A DNA stretch of 64,000 nucleotides from Flavobacterium supellecticarium. Lineage in GTDB: Bacteria; Bacteroidota; Bacteroidia; Flavobacteriales; Flavobacteriaceae. A program made the position numbers and the translations under genes. Positions 43,849 through 53,756 of the stretch are shown here, piece by piece; within the stretch, counting starts at the first letter, position 1, and each line of letters starts with the position of its first letter. Location of the stretch: NCBI RefSeq assembly GCF_004801375.1, contig NZ_SSNZ01000001.1, positions 434,001 to 498,000 of the forward strand, written 5' to 3'. A model generated the notes under the pieces. The model saw nothing but the letters and a program-made list of their open reading frames with translations. It made no database searches and had not been told where the DNA came from.

Positions 43849-45963
43849 TTAGAGTTTTTTTTCAACGATCACTTCCATTTGGTTGCGATAGTAATTATAG
43901 GTTTCCAATTGCGCCCGGAACATTTTTTCTTTGGGACGTTTCCGGTATTTATTTTCCAGGTTTTCCGAATGCAATCGGGCCTTTACATTTCCTTTCCAAC
44001 CGATATTAAAGGTTTCAATTAATTCGTTTTTAATATTCGAATCATAAATCGGGCAAGTTACCTCCACTCGGGCATCGAGATTTCGGGTCATAAAATCGGC
44101 TGACGAAATATAGACTTCCGGATCACCTTCGTTACCAAAAATATAAATCCGCGCATGTTCCAGATAATTGTCAACAATACTAATCGCTTCAATATTCTCG
44201 CTCATTCCCAATACGCCTGGTATCAAGGAACAAATACCGCGGACAATCAGTTGAATTTTGACACCAGCGCGACTGGCTTCGTATAATTTATCGATCATTT
44301 TAAAATCGGACAAACTATTCATTTTTAATTTAATATAGGCTTCCTTTCCTTCTTTGGCATTGTGCATTTCCCTTTCGATCAGTTTGATAAACTTCGAACG
44401 GGTATAATGTGGCGAAACAATCAGATGCTTGTAGCGATGCACGCGGTAATTCACATCAAAGAAATCGAAAATCCGATTAATATCCCTTAAAATCGGCTGG
44501 TGACTTGTGAGCAGCGTTACATCGGTATAAATTTTAGCAGTGGCTTCGTTAAAATTTCCGGTAGAAATAAAACCGTATCTAAAAATTTTTCCTTCCTCCA
44601 CGCGCTCAATCACACAAATTTTGCTATGTACTTTTAGTCCTTTAACACCAAAAATCAGTTCAACACCTTCCGTTTGCATTTGTTCGGCATACGAAATATT
44701 ACTGGCTTCGTCAAAACGTGCCTGTAATTCGATTTGTACAATAACCCTTTTCCCATTTTTAGCAGCATTGATCAGGGAACTGATAATCTGCGAATTTTTA
44801 GCCAGACGGTATAAGGTGATTTTGATAGAAGTCACTTTTGGATCCAAAGCGGCTTCCCTTAAAAATTTAATCAGATAGGAAAACGACTGATAGGGTGCAT
44901 TAACCAGAAAATCCTGTTGTTTGATTCGTTCCAGAATACTTCCTTCCAGACTTAAACCAACGACCGGTAAAGGCGGATTTTGTCTAAAAAGCAAATCGTA
45001 ACGTCCTAAATTCGGAAAATCCATATAATCACGACGGTTATGGTACCGTCCGCCGGGAATAAGACTATCGGTCGCATCGATTTTCATACGGGTAAGGAAA
45101 AAAGCCAGTGTATCCTTATCGATCGATTGATCATAAACAAAACGTACGGGTTCTCCTATTCTACGGTCTTTTACACTGGTTGAAATTTTTTCGATCAAAC
45201 TTTTATTCAGATCGGAATCAATATCGAGTTCGGCATCACGGGTAATTTTAATCATATGCGCCGAGATACTTTCGTAATCGAATATATTAAAGATACTGTG
45301 TAGGTTATAGCGAATTACATCATCCAACAATATAATATATTGTTTGTCGTTACTGGATGGAAGTACCACAAAACGATTGATCGTTTTAGGAATTTCGACC
45401 ACCGCGTAGCGCACTTCTTTTTTCTGGATAATTTCGGATTCCTCCGGGTTCTTGTTTTTGGGATTCATCACCAATTTTATCGCCAAATAACCGGATGTAT
45501 CTTTTAACAAGGGAAATTCATCCAGATCGTTAAGGATAATTGTCACCAATTCGGGACTTACCTTCTGGATAAAAAACTCTTTAATAAAATTTTGTTGCTC
45601 TTTATTGGTTTCAGATTCATTAATGATAAAAATATTTTCACGTTCGAGCATTTTTTCAATGACACTGAGAATACGTAAACTTTCGGATTGTTGTTCGATT
45701 ACAATTTCAGTAATATCTTTGAGTAATTGCTGGGCGGAAATGCCACCTAAGATTTTTTCACCGGAAATTCCTTCCATACTCAGCCTGCGTACAGCGGCAT
45801 AGCGTACGCGAAAAAACTCATCTAAATTATTGGAAAAAATACCTAAAAACCGAAGTCTGTCTAATAGTGGAACGCTTTCGTCTGCTGCTTCCTGTAAAAC
45901 TCTTGCATTAAATGCCAACCAACTTTTTTCTCTGTCAATATATCTGTTTTCGTGAGATGTCAT
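43849..45963 (-). CDS. ppk1: Polyphosphate kinase 1
   Basis: A 704-residue enzyme: N-terminal domain with YIDREKSWLAFNARVLQEA, the LGIFSNNLDEFFRVRYA block, catalytic FLREAALDPKVTSIKITLYRLAKNS, GVKGLKVHSKICVIER (autophosphorylated His) and the C-terminal SSADFMTRNLDARVEV. It makes polyphosphate from ATP reversibly. It overlaps the SixA gene by 4 bases (ATGA). Confidence 0.96.
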   Translation of the reverse strand: MTSHENRYIDREKSWLAFNARVLQEAADESVPLLDRLRFLGIFSNNLDEFFRVRYAAVRRLSMEGISGEKILGGISAQQLLKDITEIVIEQQSESLRILSVIEKMLERENIFIINESETNKEQQNFIKEFFIQKVSPELVTIILNDLDEFPLLKDTSGYLAIKLVMNPKNKNPEESEIIQKKEVRYAVVEIPKTINRFVVLPSSNDKQYIILLDDVIRYNLHSIFNIFDYESISAHMIKITRDAELDIDSDLNKSLIEKISTSVKDRRIGEPVRFVYDQSIDKDTLAFFLTRMKIDATDSLIPGGRYHNRRDYMDFPNLGRYDLLFRQNPPLPVVGLSLEGSILERIKQQDFLVNAPYQSFSYLIKFLREAALDPKVTSIKITLYRLAKNSQIISSLINAAKNGKRVIVQIELQARFDEASNISYAEQMQTEGVELIFGVKGLKVHSKICVIERVEEGKIFRYGFISTGNFNEATAKIYTDVTLLTSHQPILRDINRIFDFFDVNYRVHRYKHLIVSPHYTRSKFIKLIEREMHNAKEGKEAYIKLKMNSLSDFKMIDKLYEASRAGVKIQLIVRGICSLIPGVLGMSENIEAISIVDNYLEHARIYIFGNEGDPEVYISSADFMTRNLDARVEVTCPIYDSNIKNELIETFNIGWKGNVKARLHSENLENKYRKRPKEKMFRAQLETYNYYRNQMEVIVEKKL

Positions 45964-46448
45964 ACTTTTAACTGCCTTGGAAATAAGGTTTTTATTGTTT
46001 TTCCTTTATGAATAGTGTTCCATTCGTTTTGTTCAAAGCTTATTGAAACAAATCCTGCGGTGGGCACATTATCAATATAAAGGTCACCAAATTTATTAAC
46101 AAAATCTGTGATAGCCTCGTTATGTCCAAAAAGAATTAGGCTATCGAACCTGTTTTCGCATTTCTTTATGGCTTCTTCAAGATTTTTACTATCAAAAGTA
46201 TATAAGTTCTCATTTATAATAACACTCTCGTATGGGATTGACAGATTTTGAGAAAATATCATGGCCGTTTCTCTGGCGCGTTTAGCGGGACTACTCCAGA
46301 CTAAAAACGTTTTAGGTAAGAAACCATTTAGCTGACTAAAAATGATATTGGCATCATGAATACCTCTTTGAGAAATAGGTCTGTCAATATCTTTACTCGG
46401 GGTTTCCCAGCTCGATTTAGCGTGACGGATTAGAATTAAATTTTTCAT
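45960..46448 (-). CDS. sixA: SixA-like histidine phosphatase
   Basis: A 162-residue phosphohistidine phosphatase-type protein of the histidine phosphatase superfamily: LILIRHAKSSWE (catalytic His), VWSSPAKRARETA and LILFGHNEAITDF (second His). First gene of the sixA-ppk1-ppx set, overlapping ppk1, which suggests a polyphosphate-related role, while SixA enzymes elsewhere act on phosphohistidines of signalling proteins. Confidence 0.88.
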   Translation of the reverse strand: MKNLILIRHAKSSWETPSKDIDRPISQRGIHDANIIFSQLNGFLPKTFLVWSSPAKRARETAMIFSQNLSIPYESVIINENLYTFDSKNLEEAIKKCENRFDSLILFGHNEAITDFVNKFGDLYIDNVPTAGFVSISFEQNEWNTIHKGKTIKTLFPRQLKV

Positions 46449-46895
46449 GATGAAAAAGATTTATTCTATAAAGTACGTCAAAAAAAAAGAAAAATGCCAG
46501 TCTGCAACTATCAAAAAAATGTTAATTCGAAGATAAAACAAGCCGTTTTATCGAAAAGTAAGATTCCTGTAAACCACATTCACTACATTTTAATAACTTT
46601 ATGTTATATAAAACAAATATATAACCAAAATAATACAGAATAAAAATTTTATTACTGTTTACCATTTTAATTTCACAGTTTGTTTTAAATACACAAGATC
46701 AGGATATAATCAATCCGTTGCTAATCTAATTCGCTACATTCTGATTTTTAATAGTGTATTTAAAACCCTCTTATGTCTATAACCGCGACTAAGAGGATTT
46801 CTCCGGATTTTAGAATAATAAGCAATTCAGCATTAAACTCCCTATTTAATGCATGGAGATTCATATGTCGTCTTTAATACAAAAACAAACAAACG
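46449..46895. other. Long upstream region of adhesin module 1
   Basis: No gene is seen in 447 bases. Besides AT-rich sequence it contains a GATAAAA-N7-TTTTATC hairpin (46532-46552) that also occurs upstream of module 2. It may hold a long 5' untranslated region for the adhesin operon. Confidence 0.5.
46532..46552. promoter_or_regulatory. Hairpin conserved upstream of adhesin module 1
   Basis: Arms GATAAAA (46532-46538) and TTTTATC (46546-46552) around a 7-base loop, followed by GAAAA. The same arrangement with matching flanks is at 55983-56003. Confidence 0.5.
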
Positions 46896-47390
46896 ATGAA
46901 CACTTTAAAAAAAAGATTAAAAGTCATATACCTATTTTTACTAATGGTAACAACTGTCCATAGTCAAACTTTTATATCCTATACTGATTTTATAGATACT
47001 CAATATGATAGTCGTCAAAATACAACCGGTATCGATTTCACCAAAATGGAAACTTATCTAAAATCGGTTGAACCCAAACTATATATCATAAACGGAATCG
47101 TAAATGACCGAACACAAAACAGCACGCTAAATTATGCAGAAGTCGACACTTCCTCAATAAAACAATTACTTTCAGAACGAGACACAAATCAACTTACAAT
47201 ACTCACACTCCGAATTACAAAAAACAATACCACTAAAGCTCATATTGCAGATCTTCAGAAACTCCAACACTTACAGTATATCCACCTGATCTGCGATAAT
47301 GATTGTAGTTACCAAGACATTAAAAGTCTTTTTTCAGACAGTCGGCGCAATTATCTGATTATTTATTCACTTATCACACCCGAACAATAA
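46896..47390 (+). CDS. Small secreted partner protein of adhesin module 1
   Basis: The 164-residue product has a signal peptide (about residues 1-23, LFLLMVTTVHSQ). The mature part begins TFISYTDF and shows PKLYIINGIVNDRTQNSTLNY, YAEVDTSSIKQLL, and a C-terminal IKSLFSDSRRNYLIIYS. Its homologue at 56365-56862 has the same order of motifs. No known domain is recognised. The 18-base gap to the adhesin gene and its presence in both modules point to a chaperone-like or surface-partner role for the adhesin. Confidence 0.8.
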   Translation: MNTLKKRLKVIYLFLLMVTTVHSQTFISYTDFIDTQYDSRQNTTGIDFTKMETYLKSVEPKLYIINGIVNDRTQNSTLNYAEVDTSSIKQLLSERDTNQLTILTLRITKNNTTKAHIADLQKLQHLQYIHLICDNDCSYQDIKSLFSDSRRNYLIIYSLITPEQ

Positions 47391-47408
47391 TCCTGCAAAA
47401 GTTTTAAT

Positions 47409-50400
47409 ATGAAAAATATTACTATACCCTTAAAAATTGGAGTTTCTATCCAAAGCGCCCTGGTATTTTTGTTTGTTATTACCGCCCTGGAAGCGTTTTC
47501 TCAGATAAGAGTACCATTTAAACAAAGAACCTCACAATATTCACCCAATAAAAAGATCTACAATGTAAAAGGAGATTTTTGCATGATTGGAAATACAAAC
47601 TTAACATTGGCGAACTACACAGATAATACTAATAATAATAATTCCGAAATGATCTATGTAGATGTTGACAATGATATAACTACGTTGAATTCGTCATCGG
47701 CAACATTAACTTTTTCTACGGAAAACGGCGCTATTCCCAGTTGTTCAAATATTATTTATGCCGGTTTATACTGGTCTGGCAGAGCCAGAGCTACTGATGG
47801 AGTTAGCCCAAATACCTTTACGGTAACCAAAAATGTTACTTTACCTCCAACGCCAGTAAATGAAGATCCAATCATTCATCATGGAGAAAATATCATTTAT
47901 ACCCAAACGAACATGACAATTCGTAATAATGGTAGTATTGTGTACGAATTTAGAGGGAACAATTCCGTAGATTTTGAATTTCAAAATGAAATTCCTTACA
48001 TCCGTTACAGGATCAATTCAGGTAACTGGATACTACCCGACAATCAACAGGAATTGATAGATGGAAACATTCGAAGCGTCCGCTTTACGCCTGTAACTAT
48101 TTTTTCACAACCTTCGGGTGTCACCCTCACTATTAATGCTTTGGAAAGAGATATCAGAGACGATTTATCGTTAGCAGACTATAGGGCAACCGCTGTTGCT
48201 AATACAACTGTAAGGGGCTTTAGCAACACAACTCAAACAATAACAAAAAACTTTAACAAGAGAACAGTTTCCATAAAAGGCCCAGGAGCTACCAATTATA
48301 GTACAATCACTGCCAATCCCAACGATATTTATTACCCAACAGACACAGATTCCCATATGTATTCGGGTTATGCCGAAGTCACCAACTATGTCAAAGAACA
48401 TGGTTTAGGGGAATATACAGTAGCCGACATTGCCACAACAGAGGGCTACGAATTTAATACTGGTTATTATGGCGGTTGGGGATTAATTGTAATCTATGAA
48501 AACTCTAAAATGAATTCCAGATCTGTAACTGTTTTTGATGGCTATGGATATGTAAGAGTGAATAATAATTTTGAATTGCCCGTAAGTGGATTTAATACTA
48601 CACAAAATGGTCCTGTAAATATAAAAATAGGTGTCATGGCAGGAGAAGGTGATCGTACATATTCCGGTGATTTTTTCAGCATTCAGAAACAAAGTGACAA
48701 TAGTTGGTTAAGGCTGAGGCATTCCGGCAATAATCCCAATAATTTTTTTAATTCTTCGATCAATATCGATGGCCCCCGAAATCCTAATTTGCTCAACAGT
48801 ACCGGTGTGGATATTAGTGCTTTTATGGTACCTAATCCGAACAACAGTGTTATAACCAATAACCAAACTTCAACAAAATTCCGGTATGGTACCAATCGTG
48901 ATTTCTATATTATCTTCTTAATAGCGATGGCAATTGATTCTTATATACCTAATCTGGAAGTTAATACGACGGTGGCAAATATAGATGGAACTCCGGTCGG
49001 TTCCGGTACGTTGAGCGTTTTACCAGAACAGGAAATTGAATATAAAATAAAAATCTATAATAACGGAACCGAAGCGATCAATAATACAGTGTTACATATA
49101 CCGATACCTTTTATGACAGAATATGTAGAAGGCAGCGGATCAAATACTATTTTTTTTAACCCCTTACCTACGCCTAATACCCTAACATTTAATCCGAATG
49201 AAGGCGCATCTGGCTCTATTATATGGGATATAGGAACCTTACCTATATCAGCAAATACATCGGATATTTTAGGTGAATTAACCTTTAAGCTAAAGATAAC
49301 GGATGATTGCAATATTTTAAAAAATTTAAATTGTATTCCGGCAGTTGTTATTAATGGTACCAGCTCCGGTGTTGGAGCCATTACAGGTATCCCGATAACA
49401 GACTTATCCTTTACCCAGGGATATACAACTTCGGGTTTATGTCTTGGTGAACCTATATATGAACCATTAAGTATTTCAATTATAAAAGATGATTACGTGA
49501 CTGCGAAATGTCAAAACACCCCAGACCTATTGCATTTTGATTTTTGTGACACCGTAGGTTTAAATTTATACTCGCAATTAAGTCCCGTTTTTATTCCGGA
49601 AACACGTTTTTATAGCAACTACCCTGTTGATTCGGCCACAATCGAATACACCAGTGACAATCCATTTCCTGTAACTCCTGGAACCCAAACCTATTATGCT
49701 ATTCCACCCGGTAATATTAGTTGCTATACTAATTTTGAAGTTACGATAACTTCAACCCCAGTAATTACAGCACCCGCTAACCAAACTATAGAAGGATGCG
49801 ACACTGTTGCTATTACCGGATTAGTTTATAGCGAAACTCCGGTAACAATTAGTAATGATCAATTTTGGGCTGCAGGAGGTACAATCATTACCCTGCCATT
49901 GGATAACACAATTACTTATGTAGATACAAAATCAGGAACTTGTCCCTTAATTATAACCCGGACTTTTTCTAGCAATGGCATCTGTTCTACAAACCAAAAT
50001 TATGTTCAGCAAATTACAATATCAGATACTATTCTACCTGTGATTACAACTCCGGCACAGCATATCACTGTAGCTTGCGACGCAACTGATACTTCTTTAC
50101 AGGATTGGCTAAACAACAATGGTGGAGCTATAGCGACCGACAATTGCGGAGGGATAACCTGGACCAATGATTTTAATGCTTTGGGACACAACTGTTTTGA
50201 TAGCGTAATGGTAACCTTTACAGCTACCGACTCCTGTGGAAATGCAACAACAACAGCGGCCAGCCTTAGTAGTACTGATACTATTCCGCCGGTAGCACCA
50301 ATACCTCCGGCAGATATAACCGTTGATTGTGTGGGTGCTGTTCCACCGATGATCAGTCTAACAGCAATTGACAATTGTTCTGGAGCGATAACCGTTCCGG

Positions 50401-52796
50401 CTCAGGAAATGACCACTATAGCCATTTGTCCCAATAATTATATCATCGTTAGAACCTGGACTTTTATCGATGATTGCGGGAATACTTCGAGTGTATCCCA
50501 AAATATAACCGTAAACGATACTATTGCCCCTACATTTACCGTACCGGCTGATAGTACTATTTACTCCGATGCAAGTTGTAATTACGACGCTTCCCTTGCC
50601 ATTACCGGCGATGTAACCGATGAAATTGATAATTGTGCATCCGGTTTGGAGGCGGTATTTACCGATACGGTAGCCGATGGAAACTGTTCCGGAACAAAAA
50701 TCATAACCCGAACCTGGACCTTAACCGACGATTGTGACAATGTAAACACGCAAATACAAACCATTACCATAATGGATAACATTGCACCGGTAATTACAAC
50801 TCCGGCACAAAATATCACTGTGGTTTGCGATACAACTAATGCTTCTTTACAGGATTGGTTAAACAGCAATGGTGGCGCTACTGCGACCGACAATTGTGGG
50901 GCGATTACCTGGACCAATGACTTTAATAATCTAACAAACATCTGTTTAGACAACACAATAATAACCTTTACGGCTACCGATTCCTGTGGAAACGTAACAA
51001 CAACTACGGCCAGCCTTAGTAGTACTGATACTATTCCACCGGTAGCTCCAACGGCTCCGGACGATATAACCGTTAATTGTGTTGATGCCGTTCAAGAGAT
51101 GATCAGCCTGACTGCAATGGACAACTGTTCCGGCGCCATCTCGGTTATGCCACAGGAAACAAGTATTCCTGGGAACAGTCCCGGATCTTATAGAATCGTC
51201 AGAACCTGGACTTTTACGGATGCTTGTGAAAACACCTCCAGCGTATCCCAAAACATTACTATTATGGATACGATTCCACCGTTGGCACCAGTAGGTCCAG
51301 CAGACATTACCCTGGACTGTGATAGCCAAATCCCGGAAATGATTAGTTTGACAGCAATAGATAATTGTTTAGGAGAAATAACAGTTGTCGGTGAGGATAT
51401 TACAATTCCGGGGAATTGTCCGAATTCCTACACTATTGTCAGAACCTGGACTTTTACAGATGACTGTGGCAATACATCATATACGACACAAAGTATCAAG
51501 ATTATTGATAGTATAGCTCCTGTCGTTCCAGCTGCTCCTGCCGATGTTTCACTGAGCTGTGGTGATGCAATACCGGATATGATCAGTCTGACAGCAATAG
51601 ACAACTGTTCGGGTGAAATAACGGTAGCAGGTCAGGATACTATTATGCAGAAAAGTTGCCCGAATTCCTATACTATCGTTAGAACCTGGGTCTTTACGGA
51701 TACTTGTGGGAATACATCCAAGATCACACAGTATATAAATTTCAAGGATGAAACGCCGCCGGTAATTCAAAACGCACCTGTGGATACAACCGTATCGTGT
51801 AGTAATGCTATTCCAATAATGCCTACTCTTACAGCGATTGATAATTGTTCCGGAGAAATGACCGCTTTAGGTACAGATACAATAACACCTGGAGATTGTC
51901 CTTATTCATTTATAATTACAAGAACCTGGATTTTTACCGATGCCTGTGATAATAAGTCTCATCATATTCAGATAATAACGGTTTCAGATGATGTTGCCCC
52001 TTCATTAACTTCTGACCTTGAAACAGCGATCGATACAGATTGTTCCAACATTCCACCGGTTCCCGAACTGACTTTTACAGACAACTGCGAAGGTGCTGTA
52101 ACAGTAGCGTATAGTGAAAATACAACCGATCAAACAGCTCAAACCTATAGTATCTTTCGTACCTGGACAGCAAATGATACCTGTTTGAATACACAAATTT
52201 ATACACAAACGGTCAATGTTGTGAATACTAATTTATCGACTAAAGTATCAGGTGCCTTATGTGTCGATGACGAACCATTGGATTTATTCAGTCTGTTACC
52301 GGAAAATACACCTCAAAATGGCACCTGGTCGGCTGATAATAGTGCTGTTATAGTAACAGACCATTTTTTAAATCCGAATTTGTTAGCGTTAGGTAACTAT
52401 ATAATCCGCTATACTGTTATCGATACGAACTGTCTGAGCACTTTTGAGATTCATATCGAAATACACGACCGGTGTACTATACAGCCAGCCCAATCGATCA
52501 CTGTTTATAGTGCTGTATCACCAAATGATGATGGTAATAATGATGTCTTTTATATCGATGGAATCCTTTTTTATCCGCAAAACAGTGTTGAAATTTACAA
52601 CAGATGGGGTGTATTAGTCTTTCATACGAATAGCTACAATAATACAACCCGTGTATTCCGGGGTATATCAGAAGGTCGCTCCACTTTTAGTAAAAAAACC
52701 GAGTTACCAGAAGGAACCTATTATTATATCTTGAAATATAAAGATAAAAATGGTGACGGACATAGCAAAACAGGTTATCTATATCTGGCTCGTTAA
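47409..52796 (+). CDS. Giant T9SS type B surface protein (SprB-like adhesin), module 1
   Basis: A 1795-residue protein: signal peptide ending AFSQ near residue 32; an N-terminal module (to ~500) shared with the homologue; a DUF11-like domain (~520-640, EIEYKIKIYNNGTEAINNTVL); several divergent ~80-residue HYR/Ig-like repeats from ~870 to ~1560 with motif IDNCSG...RTWTFTD; and a gliding motility-associated C-terminal domain (~1695-1795, VSPNDDGNNDVFYIDG, EIYNRWGVLVF, GTYYYILKY) that directs type B T9SS secretion. Cell-surface adhesin, likely linked to gliding or attachment. The downstream PorP/SprF-like protein fits the usual partner of such adhesins. Confidence 0.93.
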   Translation: MKNITIPLKIGVSIQSALVFLFVITALEAFSQIRVPFKQRTSQYSPNKKIYNVKGDFCMIGNTNLTLANYTDNTNNNNSEMIYVDVDNDITTLNSSSATLTFSTENGAIPSCSNIIYAGLYWSGRARATDGVSPNTFTVTKNVTLPPTPVNEDPIIHHGENIIYTQTNMTIRNNGSIVYEFRGNNSVDFEFQNEIPYIRYRINSGNWILPDNQQELIDGNIRSVRFTPVTIFSQPSGVTLTINALERDIRDDLSLADYRATAVANTTVRGFSNTTQTITKNFNKRTVSIKGPGATNYSTITANPNDIYYPTDTDSHMYSGYAEVTNYVKEHGLGEYTVADIATTEGYEFNTGYYGGWGLIVIYENSKMNSRSVTVFDGYGYVRVNNNFELPVSGFNTTQNGPVNIKIGVMAGEGDRTYSGDFFSIQKQSDNSWLRLRHSGNNPNNFFNSSINIDGPRNPNLLNSTGVDISAFMVPNPNNSVITNNQTSTKFRYGTNRDFYIIFLIAMAIDSYIPNLEVNTTVANIDGTPVGSGTLSVLPEQEIEYKIKIYNNGTEAINNTVLHIPIPFMTEYVEGSGSNTIFFNPLPTPNTLTFNPNEGASGSIIWDIGTLPISANTSDILGELTFKLKITDDCNILKNLNCIPAVVINGTSSGVGAITGIPITDLSFTQGYTTSGLCLGEPIYEPLSISIIKDDYVTAKCQNTPDLLHFDFCDTVGLNLYSQLSPVFIPETRFYSNYPVDSATIEYTSDNPFPVTPGTQTYYAIPPGNISCYTNFEVTITSTPVITAPANQTIEGCDTVAITGLVYSETPVTISNDQFWAAGGTIITLPLDNTITYVDTKSGTCPLIITRTFSSNGICSTNQNYVQQITISDTILPVITTPAQHITVACDATDTSLQDWLNNNGGAIATDNCGGITWTNDFNALGHNCFDSVMVTFTATDSCGNATTTAASLSSTDTIPPVAPIPPADITVDCVGAVPPMISLTAIDNCSGAITVPAQEMTTIAICPNNYIIVRTWTFIDDCGNTSSVSQNITVNDTIAPTFTVPADSTIYSDASCNYDASLAITGDVTDEIDNCASGLEAVFTDTVADGNCSGTKIITRTWTLTDDCDNVNTQIQTITIMDNIAPVITTPAQNITVVCDTTNASLQDWLNSNGGATATDNCGAITWTNDFNNLTNICLDNTIITFTATDSCGNVTTTTASLSSTDTIPPVAPTAPDDITVNCVDAVQEMISLTAMDNCSGAISVMPQETSIPGNSPGSYRIVRTWTFTDACENTSSVSQNITIMDTIPPLAPVGPADITLDCDSQIPEMISLTAIDNCLGEITVVGEDITIPGNCPNSYTIVRTWTFTDDCGNTSYTTQSIKIIDSIAPVVPAAPADVSLSCGDAIPDMISLTAIDNCSGEITVAGQDTIMQKSCPNSYTIVRTWVFTDTCGNTSKITQYINFKDETPPVIQNAPVDTTVSCSNAIPIMPTLTAIDNCSGEMTALGTDTITPGDCPYSFIITRTWIFTDACDNKSHHIQIITVSDDVAPSLTSDLETAIDTDCSNIPPVPELTFTDNCEGAVTVAYSENTTDQTAQTYSIFRTWTANDTCLNTQIYTQTVNVVNTNLSTKVSGALCVDDEPLDLFSLLPENTPQNGTWSADNSAVIVTDHFLNPNLLALGNYIIRYTVIDTNCLSTFEIHIEIHDRCTIQPAQSITVYSAVSPNDDGNNDVFYIDGILFYPQNSVEIYNRWGVLVFHTNSYNNTTRVFRGISEGRSTFSKKTELPEGTYYYILKYKDKNGDGHSKTGYLYLAR

Positions 52797-52836
52797 TCTG
52801 TTTTACAATATAGTTCAATTTAATAATCAGGTGAAC

Positions 52837-53751
52837 ATGAAAACATATTTTAACATACTATATATATACATATTGATGGGAACCACCGGGTATTCCCAAC
52901 AAGACGCTCAATATACACAATATATGTACAACACAATCATGATTAATCCGGCCTATGCGGGTTCGCGAGGCACAACGAGTATTTTTGGGATGTACAGACA
53001 ACAATGGGTTGGATTAGACGGAGCACCGGTTACCGTAATGCTCTCAGTGAATACGCCGCATAAAAATGAAAAAATCGGTTTGGGATTATCGTTTACAAAC
53101 GATAGAATAGGACCTTCATCTGAAAACAACTTTTCGATGGATTTTTCATATACCATACAACCTTCACAAAGGTATAAGATTTCGTTTGGACTCAAAGCCA
53201 CAGCCAATCTGTTTAGTTTGGATATTAATAAACTAAATATACTACAGCAGGGTGATCCGCAGTTTCAAAACCTTAATATGGATTTCAGTCCTAATGTCGG
53301 CGCCGGAATTTATGTGCATTCCGATAACACCTATTTTGGCTTTTCGGTTCCTAATTTTCTGGAAACCAAACATTATAAAGATAATTCCGTTTCGGTGACC
53401 AAAGAACGACTACACTATTATTTTATCACCGGACACACATTTGATTTTAGCAGTGAATTAAAATTCAAACCGACACTGTTGGTAAAAGCAGTAGAAGGCG
53501 CACCGATACAAGTCGACCTGTCTGGGAACTTCCTGATCAGTGACAAACTTACCCTTGGTGTTGGCTATCGTTGGGATGCTGCTGTAAGTGCGTTGGCCGG
53601 ATTTCAGGTATCCGATTCCTGGTTTATCGGCTATGCTTATGATGCCGAAACCTCGCGATTAGCCAATTACAATTCGGGATCCCATGAAATTTTTCTTCGA
53701 TATGAGTTTTTCAATAACTATAACCGGGTGCTCACACCGCGTTTCTTCTAA
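52837..53751 (+). CDS. PorP/SprF-family T9SS outer-membrane protein
   Basis: I start at 52837 (MKTYFNILYIYILMG); the upstream frame enters the adhesin gene. The 305-residue protein has a signal peptide, then QDAQYTQYMYNTIMINPAYAGSRG, the classical PorP/SprF start, and an outer-membrane beta-barrel with GLGLSFTNDRIGPS and GVGYRWDAAVSALAGFQ. SprF-like proteins are needed to export or attach matching type B adhesins. It is placed directly after the module 1 adhesin. Confidence 0.93.
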   Translation: MKTYFNILYIYILMGTTGYSQQDAQYTQYMYNTIMINPAYAGSRGTTSIFGMYRQQWVGLDGAPVTVMLSVNTPHKNEKIGLGLSFTNDRIGPSSENNFSMDFSYTIQPSQRYKISFGLKATANLFSLDINKLNILQQGDPQFQNLNMDFSPNVGAGIYVHSDNTYFGFSVPNFLETKHYKDNSVSVTKERLHYYFITGHTFDFSSELKFKPTLLVKAVEGAPIQVDLSGNFLISDKLTLGVGYRWDAAVSALAGFQVSDSWFIGYAYDAETSRLANYNSGSHEIFLRYEFFNNYNRVLTPRFF

Positions 53752-53756
53752 ATCGT